Assembly: GCF_905220365.1 (NCBI RefSeq)
Contig: NC_061128.1
Span: forward strand, 4,154,001-4,218,000
Origin: Vanessa cardui
Lineage: Eukaryota; Arthropoda; Insecta; Lepidoptera; Nymphalidae
Length of the DNA: 64,000 bases
Direction: 5' to 3'
Part shown: in pieces, positions 45,552 through 57,233 of the stretch
How positions within the stretch are numbered: position 1 is the stretch's first letter
Layout of the letters: the number at the start of each line of letters is the position of its first letter
Program-made: the position numbers and the translations under genes
The notes under the pieces: generated by a model
The model's input: only the letters and a program-made list of their open reading frames with translations
The model's database searches: none
Told to the model about the DNA's origin: nothing

Positions 45552-45745
45552 TGAGATGGTAAAGTGGTAAGAATACTATAGTCTTAACAGAGGAATGTTT
45601 GTACCAATCCAAAATTGGCTTTTAATTTAATTTGCTTGATTTGTGTTTAATTCATAGAGATTTGGCGAAGGAAATAATTGAAGTGGCGTGGCTTAATAAA
45701 CTCCAATCAGGCGTCCTTAACCCAGCAGTGACACACAACCTTCAA
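45552..45745 (+). mobile_element. Very old SINE-A-like copy
   Basis: GAGATGGTAAAGTGGTAAGA, TTGCTTGATTTGTGTTTAAT, GGCGAAGGAAATAATTG, GAAGTGGCGTGGCTTAATA and TTAACCCAGCAGTGACA keep the SINE-A motif order in degraded form. Confidence 0.55.
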
Positions 45746-47314
45746 TTATACAAACAAAAGTATGTTGAATGTTGGTAATACAGAGTTTTTCTGTAAGGAA
45801 AAACTAATTCTTATTTTTAGCACAAAAAGCCTTTAAAAGAAAAAAAAGTAGCGCAAGCACATTTTGACAGCAAAGGTGATCAAAGATTTCAATCCCCTTT
45901 TCATATATTTTTGGATAAAATGACAACGAATAAATCCGAAAGATAGCATCGTTCATTTTATTTGCGAAACAAAAAGTTAGTTTTGTTTGCGAACGTCGTT
46001 GGATTTATTTGCGCAGTTGATAAATAAAGGAGAAAATCACGGTGACATCCCCTACAATAAAGATGTGTAATTTCCACCGAGTGCCTTCCGAAACAATGAT
46101 AATAAAATTATTTAATGTTTCACTATCTTGCATACGAAATGTTACAAGGATATTCTTATTGCTTGAGATGTATTGAAAGTAATTTCTTAACGACGTCGTG
46201 TGTGTATTTTAATGTAAAAATATATAAACAAATGCAATCGCATCGGTTAATTTAAAACAAGTGTTATATTTTATGAGCATGATTTGTTCAAATTACTTTA
46301 TATTTATAGTCTTATCTAGATTCATACAGACTGCCTAACTAGTTTTATCGGGTTCACGGTAGAAAAGGTCGGAACGTGGTACCATCAAACTGACGTTTGT
46401 TAGTTTCTTCAAGGATTTATTAGGTTTGTAACAGGGCACAGAAATACATATAAAGAAACACTATACCATGTATGAACTGGGAAAAGTGTATTTTTGTAGC
46501 AGTTGTTTTAATTTGTGGTGTATTATATTATAACCAATTAATTCATTATTGACACAATAAATGCCTACCATACCTTATTTCGCAGTCATCACAAGAAGCT
46601 TTGTTCGGTGAGAATAGCAGTGAGAGTGGAACTGTCCACATCTGTAACTATTTTCACTACACGTATTTTTCTATTCAATATTATTTGCAAAGAGATTAGT
46701 GTATCCACAAATTTTTGTTTGCAAATTAAATAAATAAGACACACCTACGCTATGCATAGAGCTCAATATAACTAGTTCACCAGTTGCGTGTTTATAAAAT
46801 ATATTTATAAAACACAATTTAATATAATCTCAAGATTCAAAACAATAATAAAAAATATTTTAAGCAGCTTTAATAATAGGTAAATTAAATTAGCAGACAG
46901 AACGGTCACTAGATCAATCATGGGTTAAAAAACCAACGAGCTGACATAATTGTGATGAATAACAAAGGAAAATGCGATTTCGTCAAGTGATATAAAATAA
47001 AAGGAAGCACAAAGAGCTCGGTGACAAATCGTCGACTTTTTCCGCTTCTATTCCCAGACAGGTCATTTCTCTTGATTGCGATGTTTTCTCCGACTTATAT
47101 ACTTACCGGCCTATATTTTATTAGTATTCAGATTCGTATTATTAGATTATATTTTAGAAAAGTATTATTTATTAAATTCAATTACCTTAATTATAATTAT
47201 AATATATTTATTAATTTATTTAGCGAATAATATCGTTATAGAAAGTATTATGTATTTTTAATTTTTTGAGTAATTTTAAGATTTATTATTTTATTAACAC
47301 TTTATTTCCTCAGA
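45746..47314. other. AT-rich DNA, nothing recognised
   Basis: The open frames near 47021-47261 are AT-driven and hydrophobic, without domain. Confidence 0.4.
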
Positions 47315-47500
47315 CAACATAAACGAGCCTGATGGTAAGTGGTCACCACTGATAGAAACTTTAAGAGAGTTAAGATGTCCCTCATTCTTGTATTTACAGT
47401 GATTGAGTCATTATTCAAATCAGAACAAAATAATACTATGTTGTACTGTTTGGCGGTACATATGATGAGTGATATAACCCAGGTGGATACACAGAATTAT
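47315..47500 (-). mobile_element. SINE-B, old copy
   Basis: On the minus strand: GAGCCTGATGGTAAGTGGTC, TTAAGATGTCCCTC, ATTCAAATCAGAACAAAATA and TTTGGCGGTACATATGATGA are decayed SINE-B motifs in reverse-complement order. Confidence 0.6.
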
Positions 47501-47757
47501 AATATAATCATAATATGGGATATTTCTTATACAATAACGATATAAAAGGCTCAAGACATAAGAAAAATAAATTTATAACGCTGCATACTAAATGTACTTT
47601 ATGAATATTTATGTGCGAAGCGGGCAGATGTGTGCTTATCTAAACTCTAACAAAGAAATACTTTTAACAAGTACTCTATTGTCAGAAGGACAAAATTACA
47701 TATGTTTTTTTTTTTACAGGCAGTCAGACTGGACTACAGACTATAATATCTCCTCCA

Positions 47758-48046
47758 AACCTTAGAGCTGAGATGGCCCAGTGGTTAGAACGCGTCCATC
47801 TTAACCGATGATTGCGGGTTCGAACCCAGGCAACCACCACGGCGGTGAAGGAAAACATCTTGAGAAAACCTGCATGTGTCTAATCTCATTGAAATTCTGC
47901 CACACGTGCATTCCACCAACCCGCATTGGAACAGCGTGGTGGAATATGTTCCAAACCCTCTTCCTAATGAAAGAGGAGTCCTTATCCCAGCAATGGGAAA
48001 TTTACAGGCTTTTACTTTACTTTAATTAACTTTACTAACCTTAGAG
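47758..48046 (+). mobile_element. SINE-A (TTTAC-tail subfamily) with internal deletion and 10-bp target-site duplication
   Basis: AACCTTAGAG lies at 47758-47767 and 48037-48046. The body (47768-48036) starts CTGAGATGGCCCAGTGG and has an intact box B (GGGTTCGAACCCAGGC). After GCAACCACCAC it jumps directly to GGCGGTGAAGG, so about 50 bp of the centre are missing. The tail is CTTTTACTTTACTTT. Confidence 0.9.
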
Positions 48047-48660
48047 ATATTGGGATTATTTTTAGTAAAATTTATGGGCTAACGCTGACCGCATTGTCGT
48101 ATCACCACGCGAATATCAACGCAAAAGGTCAATATCCTAATATACGAAATAAAGTTTTGACAGGAGAGCTATACAAAGGTATTATTAAATCCAGCTGGAT
48201 AAGCTACAACTTTTAAAAATTTAATAAAGCGTGTTTAAAAATCATGTTAGCATTTTGCTTCTCAGATTTTAATAATTTTAAATTTTCACCTTAAAAAATA
48301 CATCATCTAATATTAATTCAACAATATTCTTTTAATTAATTTGAGGAAAAGTCACGTTTATTAGAGCTTTGAATTGCTTTCCTTTGAGTTGTATTGCGCT
48401 TATTAGGAATAATTATTTTGTTTCCTTAAGTACCGTTATCACTGCTAAGATAAGAGCTAAGTATCTTATGGAGATTGATATAACCCAATAAGTTTAATTT
48501 TATCTTTTTCATTGTATATTTTATTATTTCTAAGTCAAGAAAAATACTATTGTAAGCAATAGTAGCTAATTGTTTTCATTGGCTAAAAACAGCGGTTTTG
48601 CGTATATATTCTTGAAACTTAAGACCATATTCATTTGTTTTTCGCAAAGATATTATGCCA
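48047..48660. other. AT-rich DNA, nothing recognised
   Basis: No gene or shared repeat. Confidence 0.4.
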
Positions 48661-48892
48661 CAAAAACATTAAATGTATAAAAATGCCAAGCCTCTCGCTG
48701 CAGTCTTTCTTTCTATCGTAAAAAGTTTTGAGATCTCATAGAAGCCAAGTCCTATTCAAATTATTATGTAGTTATAAATCAACATTTAGTAATTGTATCC
48801 ATAGTTTTCTTTATATTATAATTATAGTGAAACTTTTTACGATGGAAAGACTGCAGCGAGAGGCTTGGCATTTTTTACATTTAATGTTTTTG
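48661..48892. repeat. Long inverted repeat, 63-68-nt arms, 101-nt spacer
   Basis: 48661-48728 pairs with 48830-48892. About 62 bases match; the arms differ by a 1-nt and a 4-nt indel and one substitution. Both contain GCCAAGCCTCTCGCTGCAGT, much GC-richer than the spacer. No target-site duplication is obvious. A MITE or foldback element is the simplest reading; a transcribed hairpin is possible. No second copy is in the window. Confidence 0.85.
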
Positions 48893-49163
48893 GTGGGATC
48901 TCATTTATTTTTTGTAAGTGTATTTCTTTCTTTTTTTTGTAGGTGACCTCATAATTTCTTGGACTTCAGCTACTGATTTGCTTACAGCCCATTCTCAGTT
49001 TTTATCACTTGTTTCTTCTCTGAGGCTTCGTTACTACTAAGGTAGACAAGTCTGGGCGATATATACTTCGGAGTCGATTATATTCAGCCATTGCTGTCTC
49101 CTGAGCCCGAGCGCGTATACAATATTTATCGCTTAGCTTAGCTATAGCTTTAAAATTTAAAGA

Positions 49164-49215
49164 ATTATGAACTTTATGTATTAATTTGTATTAATTATTA
49201 CATAAAGTTCATAAT
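49164..49215. repeat. Perfect 17-bp inverted repeat, 18-nt loop
   Basis: 49164-49180 and 49199-49215 are exact reverse complements (ATTATGAACTTTATGTA and its complement). It is AT-rich, so chance is more plausible than for the longer hairpins. Confidence 0.8.
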
Positions 49216-50036
49216 CTATGTATTACATTTATATTATTATTTTCTATTCTATGTATGTATTTATCCAATTGAATACTTAAACAACGAACAAAGTTAACAA
49301 TGCAATCAAAATACACATACAATGTTCTTGCCAAACCGCAAATATAAAATTGTTTTCTATGGTATATTATTTTTTAAAGTTTTTATAATTATTCCTTTAT
49401 ATGTGGCCTAATGACCTATCTTAATGCAAAATTTGAAATTGAAAACCCAAACTCCTAGCTTTGTCCACTTCGAAGATATAGGGGGGGGCAAAACAGCCGC
49501 GAATCGCTTCGAGAAAAGATGGTACGGCCGTGCACGTTTTGCTCGAGACTTGGCTGAGGCACTGCCGTGCCCTCAGATACTCACAATTGTATCAGAATAT
49601 CGTGTATACTTGCTCCCAGTAATATATTTATTAAATTTATATATAAAGTATATGTTCATTTATTTATTAGATTATATTATAATAGTAGATAAGAATAGTG
49701 ACTACCGTTCTAAAACTACAAAGAGTAAAATTAAGCTTATACATTGTAACGCTAAGTTTCTGACTTCGATTCTATAAGATATAAAATTCTTTTAAATTAG
49801 CTATATACATTTAGAGGTATTTAAAATAAAATATAAAACATTAATACAAAAAATACATCATATTGTAAATGATTTATAGGTTATAAAAGCCGTGGAGTCG
49901 GTATTATTTGAATTTCATGCAGGATACATCAATTGTACATGATTAATAGACTATGTAAATTAAGGGAGAGAATTCATTTATTGCTTTGTTGGTTAAATCG
50001 TTCATTTTCATCATCATTATTATTAAAGGTCAATGG
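49216..50036. other. Unassigned, with a 117-codon open frame
   Basis: A frame at 49424-49777 has a GC-richer first half (KRWYGRARFARDLAEALPC) and an AT-driven second half. There is a G-run near 49482. Separately, 49877-49930 faintly resembles the LINE tail. No domain is recognised, and I do not call a gene. Confidence 0.25.
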
Positions 50037-50295
50037 CAGGTCTTTGTGCAAGCTCATTTAGGTCCCTCCTACTTATTAGAGAATCTGCCACGACATAGAA
50101 GTACTGAGTATTGTTGTTCCAGTTCGAATAGTGAGTGAGTCAGTGTAGGTACACTTACAATACATAACAACTTAGTTTCTAATTTTGTTTACGCATTGGA
50201 TAAGTAAGTAATGGTAAATATTTCTTACTTAGTTTATGGGCGGTGGTAACCATTTATAATCAGGCCCATTTGCTAGCCTACCTATATCACATACG
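50037..50295 (+). mobile_element. SINE-B, diverged full-length copy
   Basis: GGCAGGTCTTTGTGCAAGCT, GTACTGAGTATTGTTG, AGTGAGTGAGTCAGTGTAGG, GGGCGGTGGTAACCATTTAT and CCTACCTATATCACATA follow the SINE-B order to the tail. Confidence 0.75.
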
Positions 50296-50529
50296 ATTTT
50301 TGTTGATTATTGTTAGCAAATATTTATTTTCCTGCATAAAACGTACATTCTATTAAATATTATTTTGTTAATTGACTTAATTAAACTGAATTAATTTACA
50401 TCTTTAAGTGAGGTAAATTCAAATTGTGAGCTTTGAAATAATTTCGTATATTGAAATGTTTATTTTAAAAATAAATAACAACGTAATCATGGTAGTATAC
50501 TAATGTATTTTTTCAATGATCTATGTTCT

Positions 50530-50654
50530 TCACTACATAGTATAAAACAATGTCGCTTTCTCTGTCTCTATATATCTATGTATACTTAAATCTTAAACTA
50601 CGCAACGGATTTTGATGCGGTTTTTTTAATGGACATAGTGATTCGTGCTTACAT
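50530..50654 (+). mobile_element. Helitron-like fragment
   Basis: TACATAGTATAAAACAATGT, CGCTTTCTCTGTCTC, ATCTATGTATACTTAAATCT and AACTACGCAACGGATTTTG match the 5' part of the 18787-19524 element. It stops where a SINE-B fragment begins. Confidence 0.55.
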
Positions 50655-50800
50655 CGCTAATGCAACAACCGTAGGAACTGATATGTTACCCCTTGTGCCT
50701 GTAACGTTGGCTTACTCACCCTTCATATCGGAAAACAACAATACTATATAATAACAATAATATTACTGCTTGGTGGTAAATGACAAATCTATGACTGGCT
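50655..50800 (-). mobile_element. SINE-B fragment
   Basis: Minus-strand middle section: CCCCTTGTGCCTGTAACGTT, GGCTTACTCACCCTTCATAT, CGGAAAACAACAATACTATA and CTTGGTGGTAAATGAC. It abuts the Helitron-like fragment and may have inserted in it. Confidence 0.65.
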
Positions 50801-51102
50801 TATTCTATCAAATAAAATTATTATGTTATCTATTTATTTATTTTTTCATAATAGTCTTTATGCACTTTGCTTAAACTTGTTTTAATGTGTTTATGCAATA
50901 CCTTTGGGCGTATGTTTCTAGCCAATGCTGCTTAGACTATTGTAAAACCATCACTTATCGCAATACTATGAAAGCATCACTGATGTAAGTCTTAATTCTG
51001 CAGGTTTTAAATTAGAACGTTAGTAAAAAATGATAATAAATAATATTAAGTTACGTGAATTATGTGTGCGTATGACAAAAATTCTGTAAAAAATATTAAA
51101 AC
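50801..51102. other. AT-rich DNA, nothing recognised
   Basis: No coding signal. Confidence 0.4.
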
Positions 51103-51306
51103 ATGGAGGAAGTTTTCTTCATTTTAGTACAAGACGGACCAATGAAAGTCGCTGAGTTTCCCTGTCAAGAAATTAGTTTCAGTAGCGACAGGAAGTTTGA
51201 AATTTTTACAACTTCATGCCTCGGATATTGCGTAAAATCTGTTCCGGTGCCTGAAATCAGAGAAAATCTTCAAGACTTCAATATAAAAATTACAACTACC
51301 AAATAA
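51103..51306 (+). CDS. Candidate small ORF or exon, function unknown
   Basis: A 67-codon frame, ATG to TAA, with a favourable AAAACATGG start context and an in-frame TAA 6 nt upstream. It is less AT-rich than the surrounding DNA. The peptide starts MEEVFFILVQDGPMKVAEFP, and its centre holds CQEISFSSD, FEIFTTSCLGYCVKSVPVP. The spacing F-x-I-x-T-x-x-C-x-G-x-C loosely resembles one strand of cystine-knot hormones, but only three cysteines are present and no signal peptide is visible, so I do not assign that family. Chance or a pseudoexon is equally possible. Confidence 0.25.
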   Translation: MEEVFFILVQDGPMKVAEFPCQEISFSSDRKFEIFTTSCLGYCVKSVPVPEIRENLQDFNIKITTTK

Positions 51307-52008
51307 TTGGCTATGAACTCCGGTTGTTATATAATGTAAGTACCCTGGATTAAATTTATGCTATCAACAGAGATATTCAAAACGATTAAATAATTTTATT
51401 AAACCTATTTTCAGAGACGCACGTGTAACTATAAATAATATAACTTGATGTTCGTTAATTAAATGAAAAAATATATATGTATATCCTTTGAATTATAATT
51501 TCAACTATTTTAACTTACATAATATGTGTTACATTTTTTTTTTAACGAATGTTATAAAAATTTAATAAAGCGGTTGATGAAATATTTACCGTTAAATTAA
51601 GCTCCCGAAGCCTTTGTAATTTATGGTTTGTTTCCAACGCGAGGAAGGATCGGCTTTTCGTTTTTGTTACCCCCGGAATTATGATAAATTTTATCGCACC
51701 AAGCTTGATAAATTAGGTACCTGCTGAGCAAAATAAAATTGTCATGCATTTATTATATTATCTGATTTTAATTAAAAACTCGTTTACATTGATGACTTCT
51801 TCAATATGTTTCGATTATAATTATAATGTAGGTCGGTTTCCCTGCATTGATTGGCATTGGCACTCAAATAAATATGAAAATACTTGCCTATCCTTTCGCA
51901 GGCGGTCGCTTCTAGTAAGCGACCATATTACCATAAGTTAAATGCTGTATAATTAGTAAGTTGTTGGGACAAATATTCGTTTTAAAGACTTACCTTACTT
52001 CGTTTTCA
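51307..52008. other. AT-rich DNA, nothing recognised
   Basis: No gene or shared repeat; the frame at 51744-51941 has no motif. Confidence 0.4.
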
Positions 52009-52140
52009 AAGAGATGTTTTCGACAATATTTCATCACTCTGTTCCAAATCGGATTGGTAGATACACATATGTGCTAGATTTTAATTCAATATGTGGCTTT
52101 CCTCACAATTTACAGAATGTATGCATACCTGGATTAGAAC
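52009..52140 (-). mobile_element. Old SINE-A fragment
   Basis: ATTTCATCACTCTGTTCCAA, TTGGTAGATACACATATGTG, GGCTTTCCTCACAAT and ATACCTGGATTAGAACCC are decayed SINE-A motifs on the minus strand, ending in the box B region. Confidence 0.55.
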
Positions 52141-52734
52141 CCATAATTATTATTAGTTAAATAGACGATTTATAAATGCACAAATTTTGTAGTAAAATAT
52201 TATTATTACCTAAATATTCTTTAATTAATATGTTATGAAGAACGGACAAGAAAAAATAATAATTAGTTAAGAGATGTTAAAAGTTCTTACCTATGATTAT
52301 TTTATATTAACGCTTAAAATTTAATAAACATAATTGCGTTTGTTCCTTAATAATATTTTACATAACAAGCTCGAGAGTCTCTAAAATGTTGGAATCGCTT
52401 GCGTAAATATAATTACATATCTAATAATCATTCTCAAGTTGAGAGGTTGTCTATTTATTTACAGCAAAACATACCCCATACTAATCAACTGTGAATAGCT
52501 ATTGTATAGTTATATAAGAGAAACGCGTGAAAGACTTATTCACTGTTTACTGTTATAGAAATAATGCCTTAGGGTATTCTCTTCCAGTCAACCCTAAAAG
52601 AAATAGAGATTAATGTAAATAATACAAAAAAATAAAAAGGAATATGATAACCATGAGCAACTATATACTAAACAAACTTTAATATAAATATAATATTTTC
52701 CAAAATTGAAATCAAAATAATCTTTACCAGATGT
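52141..52734. other. AT-rich DNA, nothing recognised
   Basis: No gene or shared repeat. Confidence 0.4.
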
Positions 52735-52895
52735 GCCCACGACTTCGCGAGTATTTTAAAAAAACAGTTAGTGTTATAGTCTAAGCGACTACTTCATCGG
52801 TCAACTGAAGCGTGAAAGACACAAAAAGGAAAGGAACAAACAGACAGACACACAAAAACAGACACTACCATTTTATTATATGTATAGATTAATTC
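52735..52895 (+). repeat. Old dispersed repeat, same group as 4666-4990
   Basis: GTGCCCACGACTTCGCGAGT, TCATCGGTCAACTGAAGCGT, GAAAGACACAAAAAGG and CAAACAGACAGACACAC share motif order with the Helitron-like fragments. Assignment is tentative. Confidence 0.4.
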
Positions 52896-53102
52896 AAGTA
52901 AAAGCACTTTCTTATAGTGTTTAATTAAATGCAAAGCAACCAAAAAATGTAGATTGTACCTTAAAGTAAGAACAAATACTGATTTTCTTAACTTTTTTTT
53001 ATTTTAAGTATAGAGTATAGCTGTAAAGTACAATTAAATCTTATCCTGACGAGAAATCTATAGAAACTAGATGTTTACCTTTACTTTTCTTGTATTCCTT
53101 GT

Positions 53103-53175
53103 ATTCCTTTCGGGATGTTTCATATAAAACATATGTATAAAACTAATGTTTTATATGAAACATCCCGAAAGGAAT
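53103..53175. repeat. Perfect 30-bp inverted repeat, 13-nt loop
   Basis: 53103-53132 and 53146-53175 are exact reverse complements, including a GC-containing segment, CTTTCGGGATG. The loop reads ATGTATAAAACTA. It is the longest perfect hairpin in the window. No coding frame covers it. Interpretation is open: a hairpin RNA, a MITE remnant or a recent templated duplication. Confidence 0.92.
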
Positions 53176-53639
53176 CTCGAGCTCCAAGATTAGGTATAAA
53201 AAGACCACACAGTGAACAAATATAATAATTATAACAACAGAAGAAAAAAAATATTACATATTTCATTATTATTGGTCAGATTTTATATATACATTAATTA
53301 TATAAGTTGCTTAATACATACAATATTATAATGATGAATAATTATGACTACTCATTTTATATACCTAATACGATAAACTGACTCTGATTGACTATAACTG
53401 AGTCTGACTTTAGGCCGATATTTTTAAATTAATTATTTGTAAAAAATACTCAGTAAAAGACGACAAGCTTGACAAACATGAAGATAAGATGTTTTATATT
53501 GCTTATTGGCATCAATAAGTGATGAGTGTCTGCTACTTTTGTCAGTTCTTCGTCGTTAAAATAAAAAATATATTTTGTATAATATTGTTTTATGGTATCG
53601 GTATGCAGACTTTCTACCCATAGACAAAGCACCACTACC
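53176..53639. other. AT-rich DNA, nothing recognised
   Basis: No gene or shared repeat. Confidence 0.4.
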
Positions 53640-53775
53640 CGCTTTACTGAGATTTTACGTCTCTTTGACGATATACTGACTCACTAACTCTTCAAACCAT
53701 AATACAAGATTACTGAATATTACAATTGTGTGTTGTTTATATTTTTCTAGCGACCCGCCCTAGCTACAACCATCC
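53640..53775 (-). mobile_element. Decayed SINE-B piece next to a Helitron-like end
   Basis: 53680-53725 reads ACTGACTCACTAACTCTTCA, AACCATAATACAAGATTACT, a mutated minus-strand SINE-B middle. 53750-53770 reads CTAGCGACCCGCCCTAGCT, the complement of the Helitron-like terminus seen at 19524. Confidence 0.45.
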
Positions 53776-54565
53776 GAATAATTATGATACTATATATAAC
53801 GTTCACAGCTTTTTCAGACAGTTTCGAGCCACATTGATCTATATTAAATGCAAGAAGTATTTAAGATCCTTAATTGAATAAGGATTATTGCTGTACTGCA
53901 TTTAGTATATTCTATCTTCAACTTTTGATTGAAAACTTGCTGTTAAGGGAAAGTATAAAAGCATCTTAGAATCATGTTTTATAACTTTCTTTTGATGGAA
54001 TATAAGAGTTAATAAATTGAAAGAAATAATATATATTTTAGTGTAAATAACTACACCATGAAAAATGCGCCGGAGATCTAGCTGGATTTTTACCTTATCC
54101 TAAATCCATTCATTCCAATTTCATATCAGTGGTGACTCAGTAGATAAAACACGTAGATCTGGAATCGAAACCAGCAAATATCAAGCTATTTATATTTATT
54201 AGTAATCTCTGGAATTAAACGATAACGCAAGAAAACTGAACCTTCCTGTAAGGGAATTACCAACCCAGTGAAACATGAAATATCGTGAATGAATAAGCTC
54301 GAAATTCTTCCCACAATCTTAAATATAAATTCAAACAGCTAATATACCGCTTAATTCATGTTTATATATAGATAAGTGTTGTTATTGTATTACTTAACCG
54401 AGTTTCATTGTTGTTCAAAGTTTGATGTATGGTTAAAGTTATTCTCAGCGCCAACCGAGGGTTGACAGCGAGTTTAATGAATTGAATATTAACAGAAATT
54501 CCTACTCATTCCTTAATACAAATAATCTATACTAATATTGTAGTATAGGAAAGTCTCTGTTGTTC
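53776..54565. other. AT-rich DNA, possible SINE trace
   Basis: 54130-54290 has TCAGTGGTGACTCAGTAGAT and GGAATCGAAACCAGCAAATA, a possible relic of a tRNA-headed SINE. Too decayed to delimit. Confidence 0.3.
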
Positions 54566-54690
54566 TGGGTACAAATCTTGGCAAATACTATTGATTTTTA
54601 TGCGCCTAATTTGGAGGATTTAATTCTGAATAAGCTTCAAAACATTTCCTCAAATGAAAAGTCCTGAGTTCAGCAGTGTAGTAGTAAATG
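54566..54690 (+). mobile_element. Old SINE-A fragment
   Basis: GGGTACAAATCTTGGCAAAT, TTTATGCGCCTAATTTGG, TTCCTCAAATGAAAAGTCCT and GAGTTCAGCAGTG follow the SINE-A centre and tail, heavily mutated. Confidence 0.45.
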
Positions 54691-56199
54691 TATTGTTTTA
54701 ATAAAAGTAAATTGAGTTGTATGTGTTTTTAATTTAGATATGTCTAATCTAATATAGGTACCGAAACAAGATCTTAATTTAATAGTTTTTGGTTTTGGTA
54801 TTTTCTATTAACAATTTTTTATTTTCTAATAAACATCATCGTAATCTGGGGTATGACATTCGTATTTTATTAATAATTTTGAACACATAGCATTTGTGCA
54901 AAACTGGGTTTCATAATTAATTTTTATATATAATATGTATATTCATTATAAATTTCGATGGAAACTATTGTCATTACATGCCGTACCTATTTATATCTAA
55001 TTTGGTTCAAATATGGTTTTGCTGGTAATCAAATAAAATAATAAATTTGTATTAAAAAAGTTGTCGTTGAATTTGGATTATAATTTGAAGATTAATTAAA
55101 CGCAATTCCGCTCGTTCTAAATTTAGATCAGTCCGAAAAACAGAAAAGAAACTTAGTAATTACTTATTTATACAAAATGTAACAGTTACTCGTAATTTCG
55201 CTCATATATCATGTTGGTGTTTTAATAACTTTATACTAATTTGGACAGGGTTGCTTTAATAACAAAGTTGTCACAATATATTTTACTTACATATTTTGAT
55301 TATTACAATTTTACCAGTACCCCAACGAGGTATACCATATAATATTATTGTTGCTATTCAATTTTATAACCGTAGGTATATTAGAATATTATAAATATGG
55401 TATTTGTATTTTTGTTTTTTATTCACAATAACTTTTCTAAAAAGTTAGTCTTTATCATAATTTAAAAAGTAGCAAAATTAAAATCACTATGCGTATTTTT
55501 AAAACTGCTTATTTTTGTTGTGTTCAATTAGCCTATTGGTGCACTCTACGATTCAAGCCGAACACGGCCATCGCAATGGTTTGAGTGGTAAAATGCGGTA
55601 TATATGTACTGTATGCCTTACCTAATGATAAAATGAAAGAAATGAAAGCAAAATTCCAAGTTATTTTTAAGCAATAATGATGTATTTGTAACCGACACCA
55701 CGGTATTTCTAGAAATAACCTTAGATTACAAATTTCATTGGAATCCTCACATATTGTCAGTGACAGGGACTCAAATCCTCGGCACACGTTGTTTGAAAAG
55801 TTAGACAACTAAATTTGTAATGCTCGATTAGTTTACTTTGGTTATTTTCATATCTTACGTCATTTTGCTTTCGGGTAACTAATAACTAGTAACTGCGGAT
55901 GTTAAAACAGTTATCACACTGCACAATTGACGAAGTTTTTATTAAATTAGGTAAACTTACAATTGCTTATAGCAATATTATATAAATTCACTTTATTTTA
56001 GATCGGTTCAAAAGAAACGGTGACGATCATTGTACAGACAAGAACGAAGGTAACCTACGTCGAGGAAGGAAGGTAAACTAATAACATCTAGCTTCCGACT
56101 TCACTAAGTTAATACATCCTTCCTGGGTCACGGTATTCTTTTCAATAACAAGATTTACAAGCTATTTTTAACATTGGCTTTTAAAAAACATTAAACTTA
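54691..56199. other. AT-rich DNA, nothing recognised
   Basis: The minus-strand frame at 55533-55808 (91 codons) has a hydrophobic stretch but no motif I recognise; not called. Confidence 0.35.
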
Positions 56200-56392
56200 G
56201 TAGTTACCGACTTCTGGGCAGGATTTATGAAAATTTGATCTTTACTGACATACTCTGTAATTAAAATCGTGGAAAGAGATTCTTGCCGGTTCTTCTAGGT
56301 AGAATACTTTACGACACGGTTCACGGAACACCATGATTCAACATTATTTTAAAAGCCTACTTGAATAAAGATTATTTTGTTTTTGATTTCAA
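56200..56392 (+). mobile_element. LINE 3' tail, 5' truncated
   Basis: GATTCTTGCCGGTTCTTCTA, GGTAGAATACTTTACGACAC, AAAAGCCTACTTGAATAAAG and TTTTGTTTTTGATTTC match the tail at 22860-23010 with an internal deletion. The left boundary is approximate. Confidence 0.65.
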
Positions 56393-56936
56393 GAACCCCA
56401 TATAACCCGGTAACGACCCTATCGTTACTACGTAATTCCGAAGATGGAAAAAAATATAAAACCTTTCTGTAAGATTGTAATGCCTGGAAAAATCAAGAAA
56501 GAAGTCTACAACATTGACAATATCGTGTAACGTTTATTGTCATAGAATGGATGTAATGTGTACCGCTGGTTTAAATATAAAATAACATAAACTTTTAAGA
56601 AATTAAGTGTCGTGTGTTATCATTTTGTTGCAAGCTTTTATTTATCAACTGAAATTTCAAACGTTCTTTCTTTCTTATTCAATATGTTCATTGTTACTAA
56701 ATAATTAATTTTTAGTTTCTCTTTCACTTATCGCATGAATAAAAAAATTATATACGTTAATTATTAATATATTATTAATTTATTAACAACTCTTTTCATT
56801 AGCTTTTGAATTTTTTAGAACATGAAATTTATGTTAGTCATACCAAAGGACTAAATTTAAAAGGTTCCTCTAAACGAACTGCGTCTTCTGTTATAAGTTA
56901 TATGTATATTGGTTTAGTAAATGTTAATAGTAAAGT
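56393..56936. other. AT-rich DNA, nothing recognised
   Basis: No gene or shared repeat. Confidence 0.4.
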
Positions 56937-57233
56937 TACAACAACAGCCTGAAAATTCCCACTGCTGGGCTAAAGGCCTTCTTTCCCTTTGAGGAGAAGG
57001 TTTGGAACATATTCCACCACGCTGTTCCAATGCCGGTTGGTGGAATAGACATGTGGCAGAATTTCTGTGAAATTTGTCACATGCAGGTTTCGTCACGATG
57101 TTTTCCTTCACCGCTGAGCACGCAATGAATTATAAAGACAAATTAAGCACATGAATCAGCGGTGCTTGCCTGGGTTTGAACCCGCAATCATCGGTTAAGA
57201 TGCACGCGTTCTAACCACTGGGCCATCTCGACT
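56937..57233 (-). mobile_element. SINE-A (GTT-tail subfamily), full length
   Basis: From a (CAA)n-type tail ACAACAACAGCCTG through GGAACATATTCCACCACGC, GCACATGAATCAGCGGTGC and GGGTTTGAACCCGCAATC to CTGGGCCATCTCGACT. It retains pol III boxes. I could not find a matching flanking duplication, unlike its sister at 24891. Confidence 0.9.

Noticed and set aside
51160..51270. Possible glycoprotein-hormone (cystine-knot) exon
   Set aside because: Only a short F-x-I-x-T-x-x-C-x-G-x-C spacing is shared; the remaining cysteines and a signal peptide are missing.
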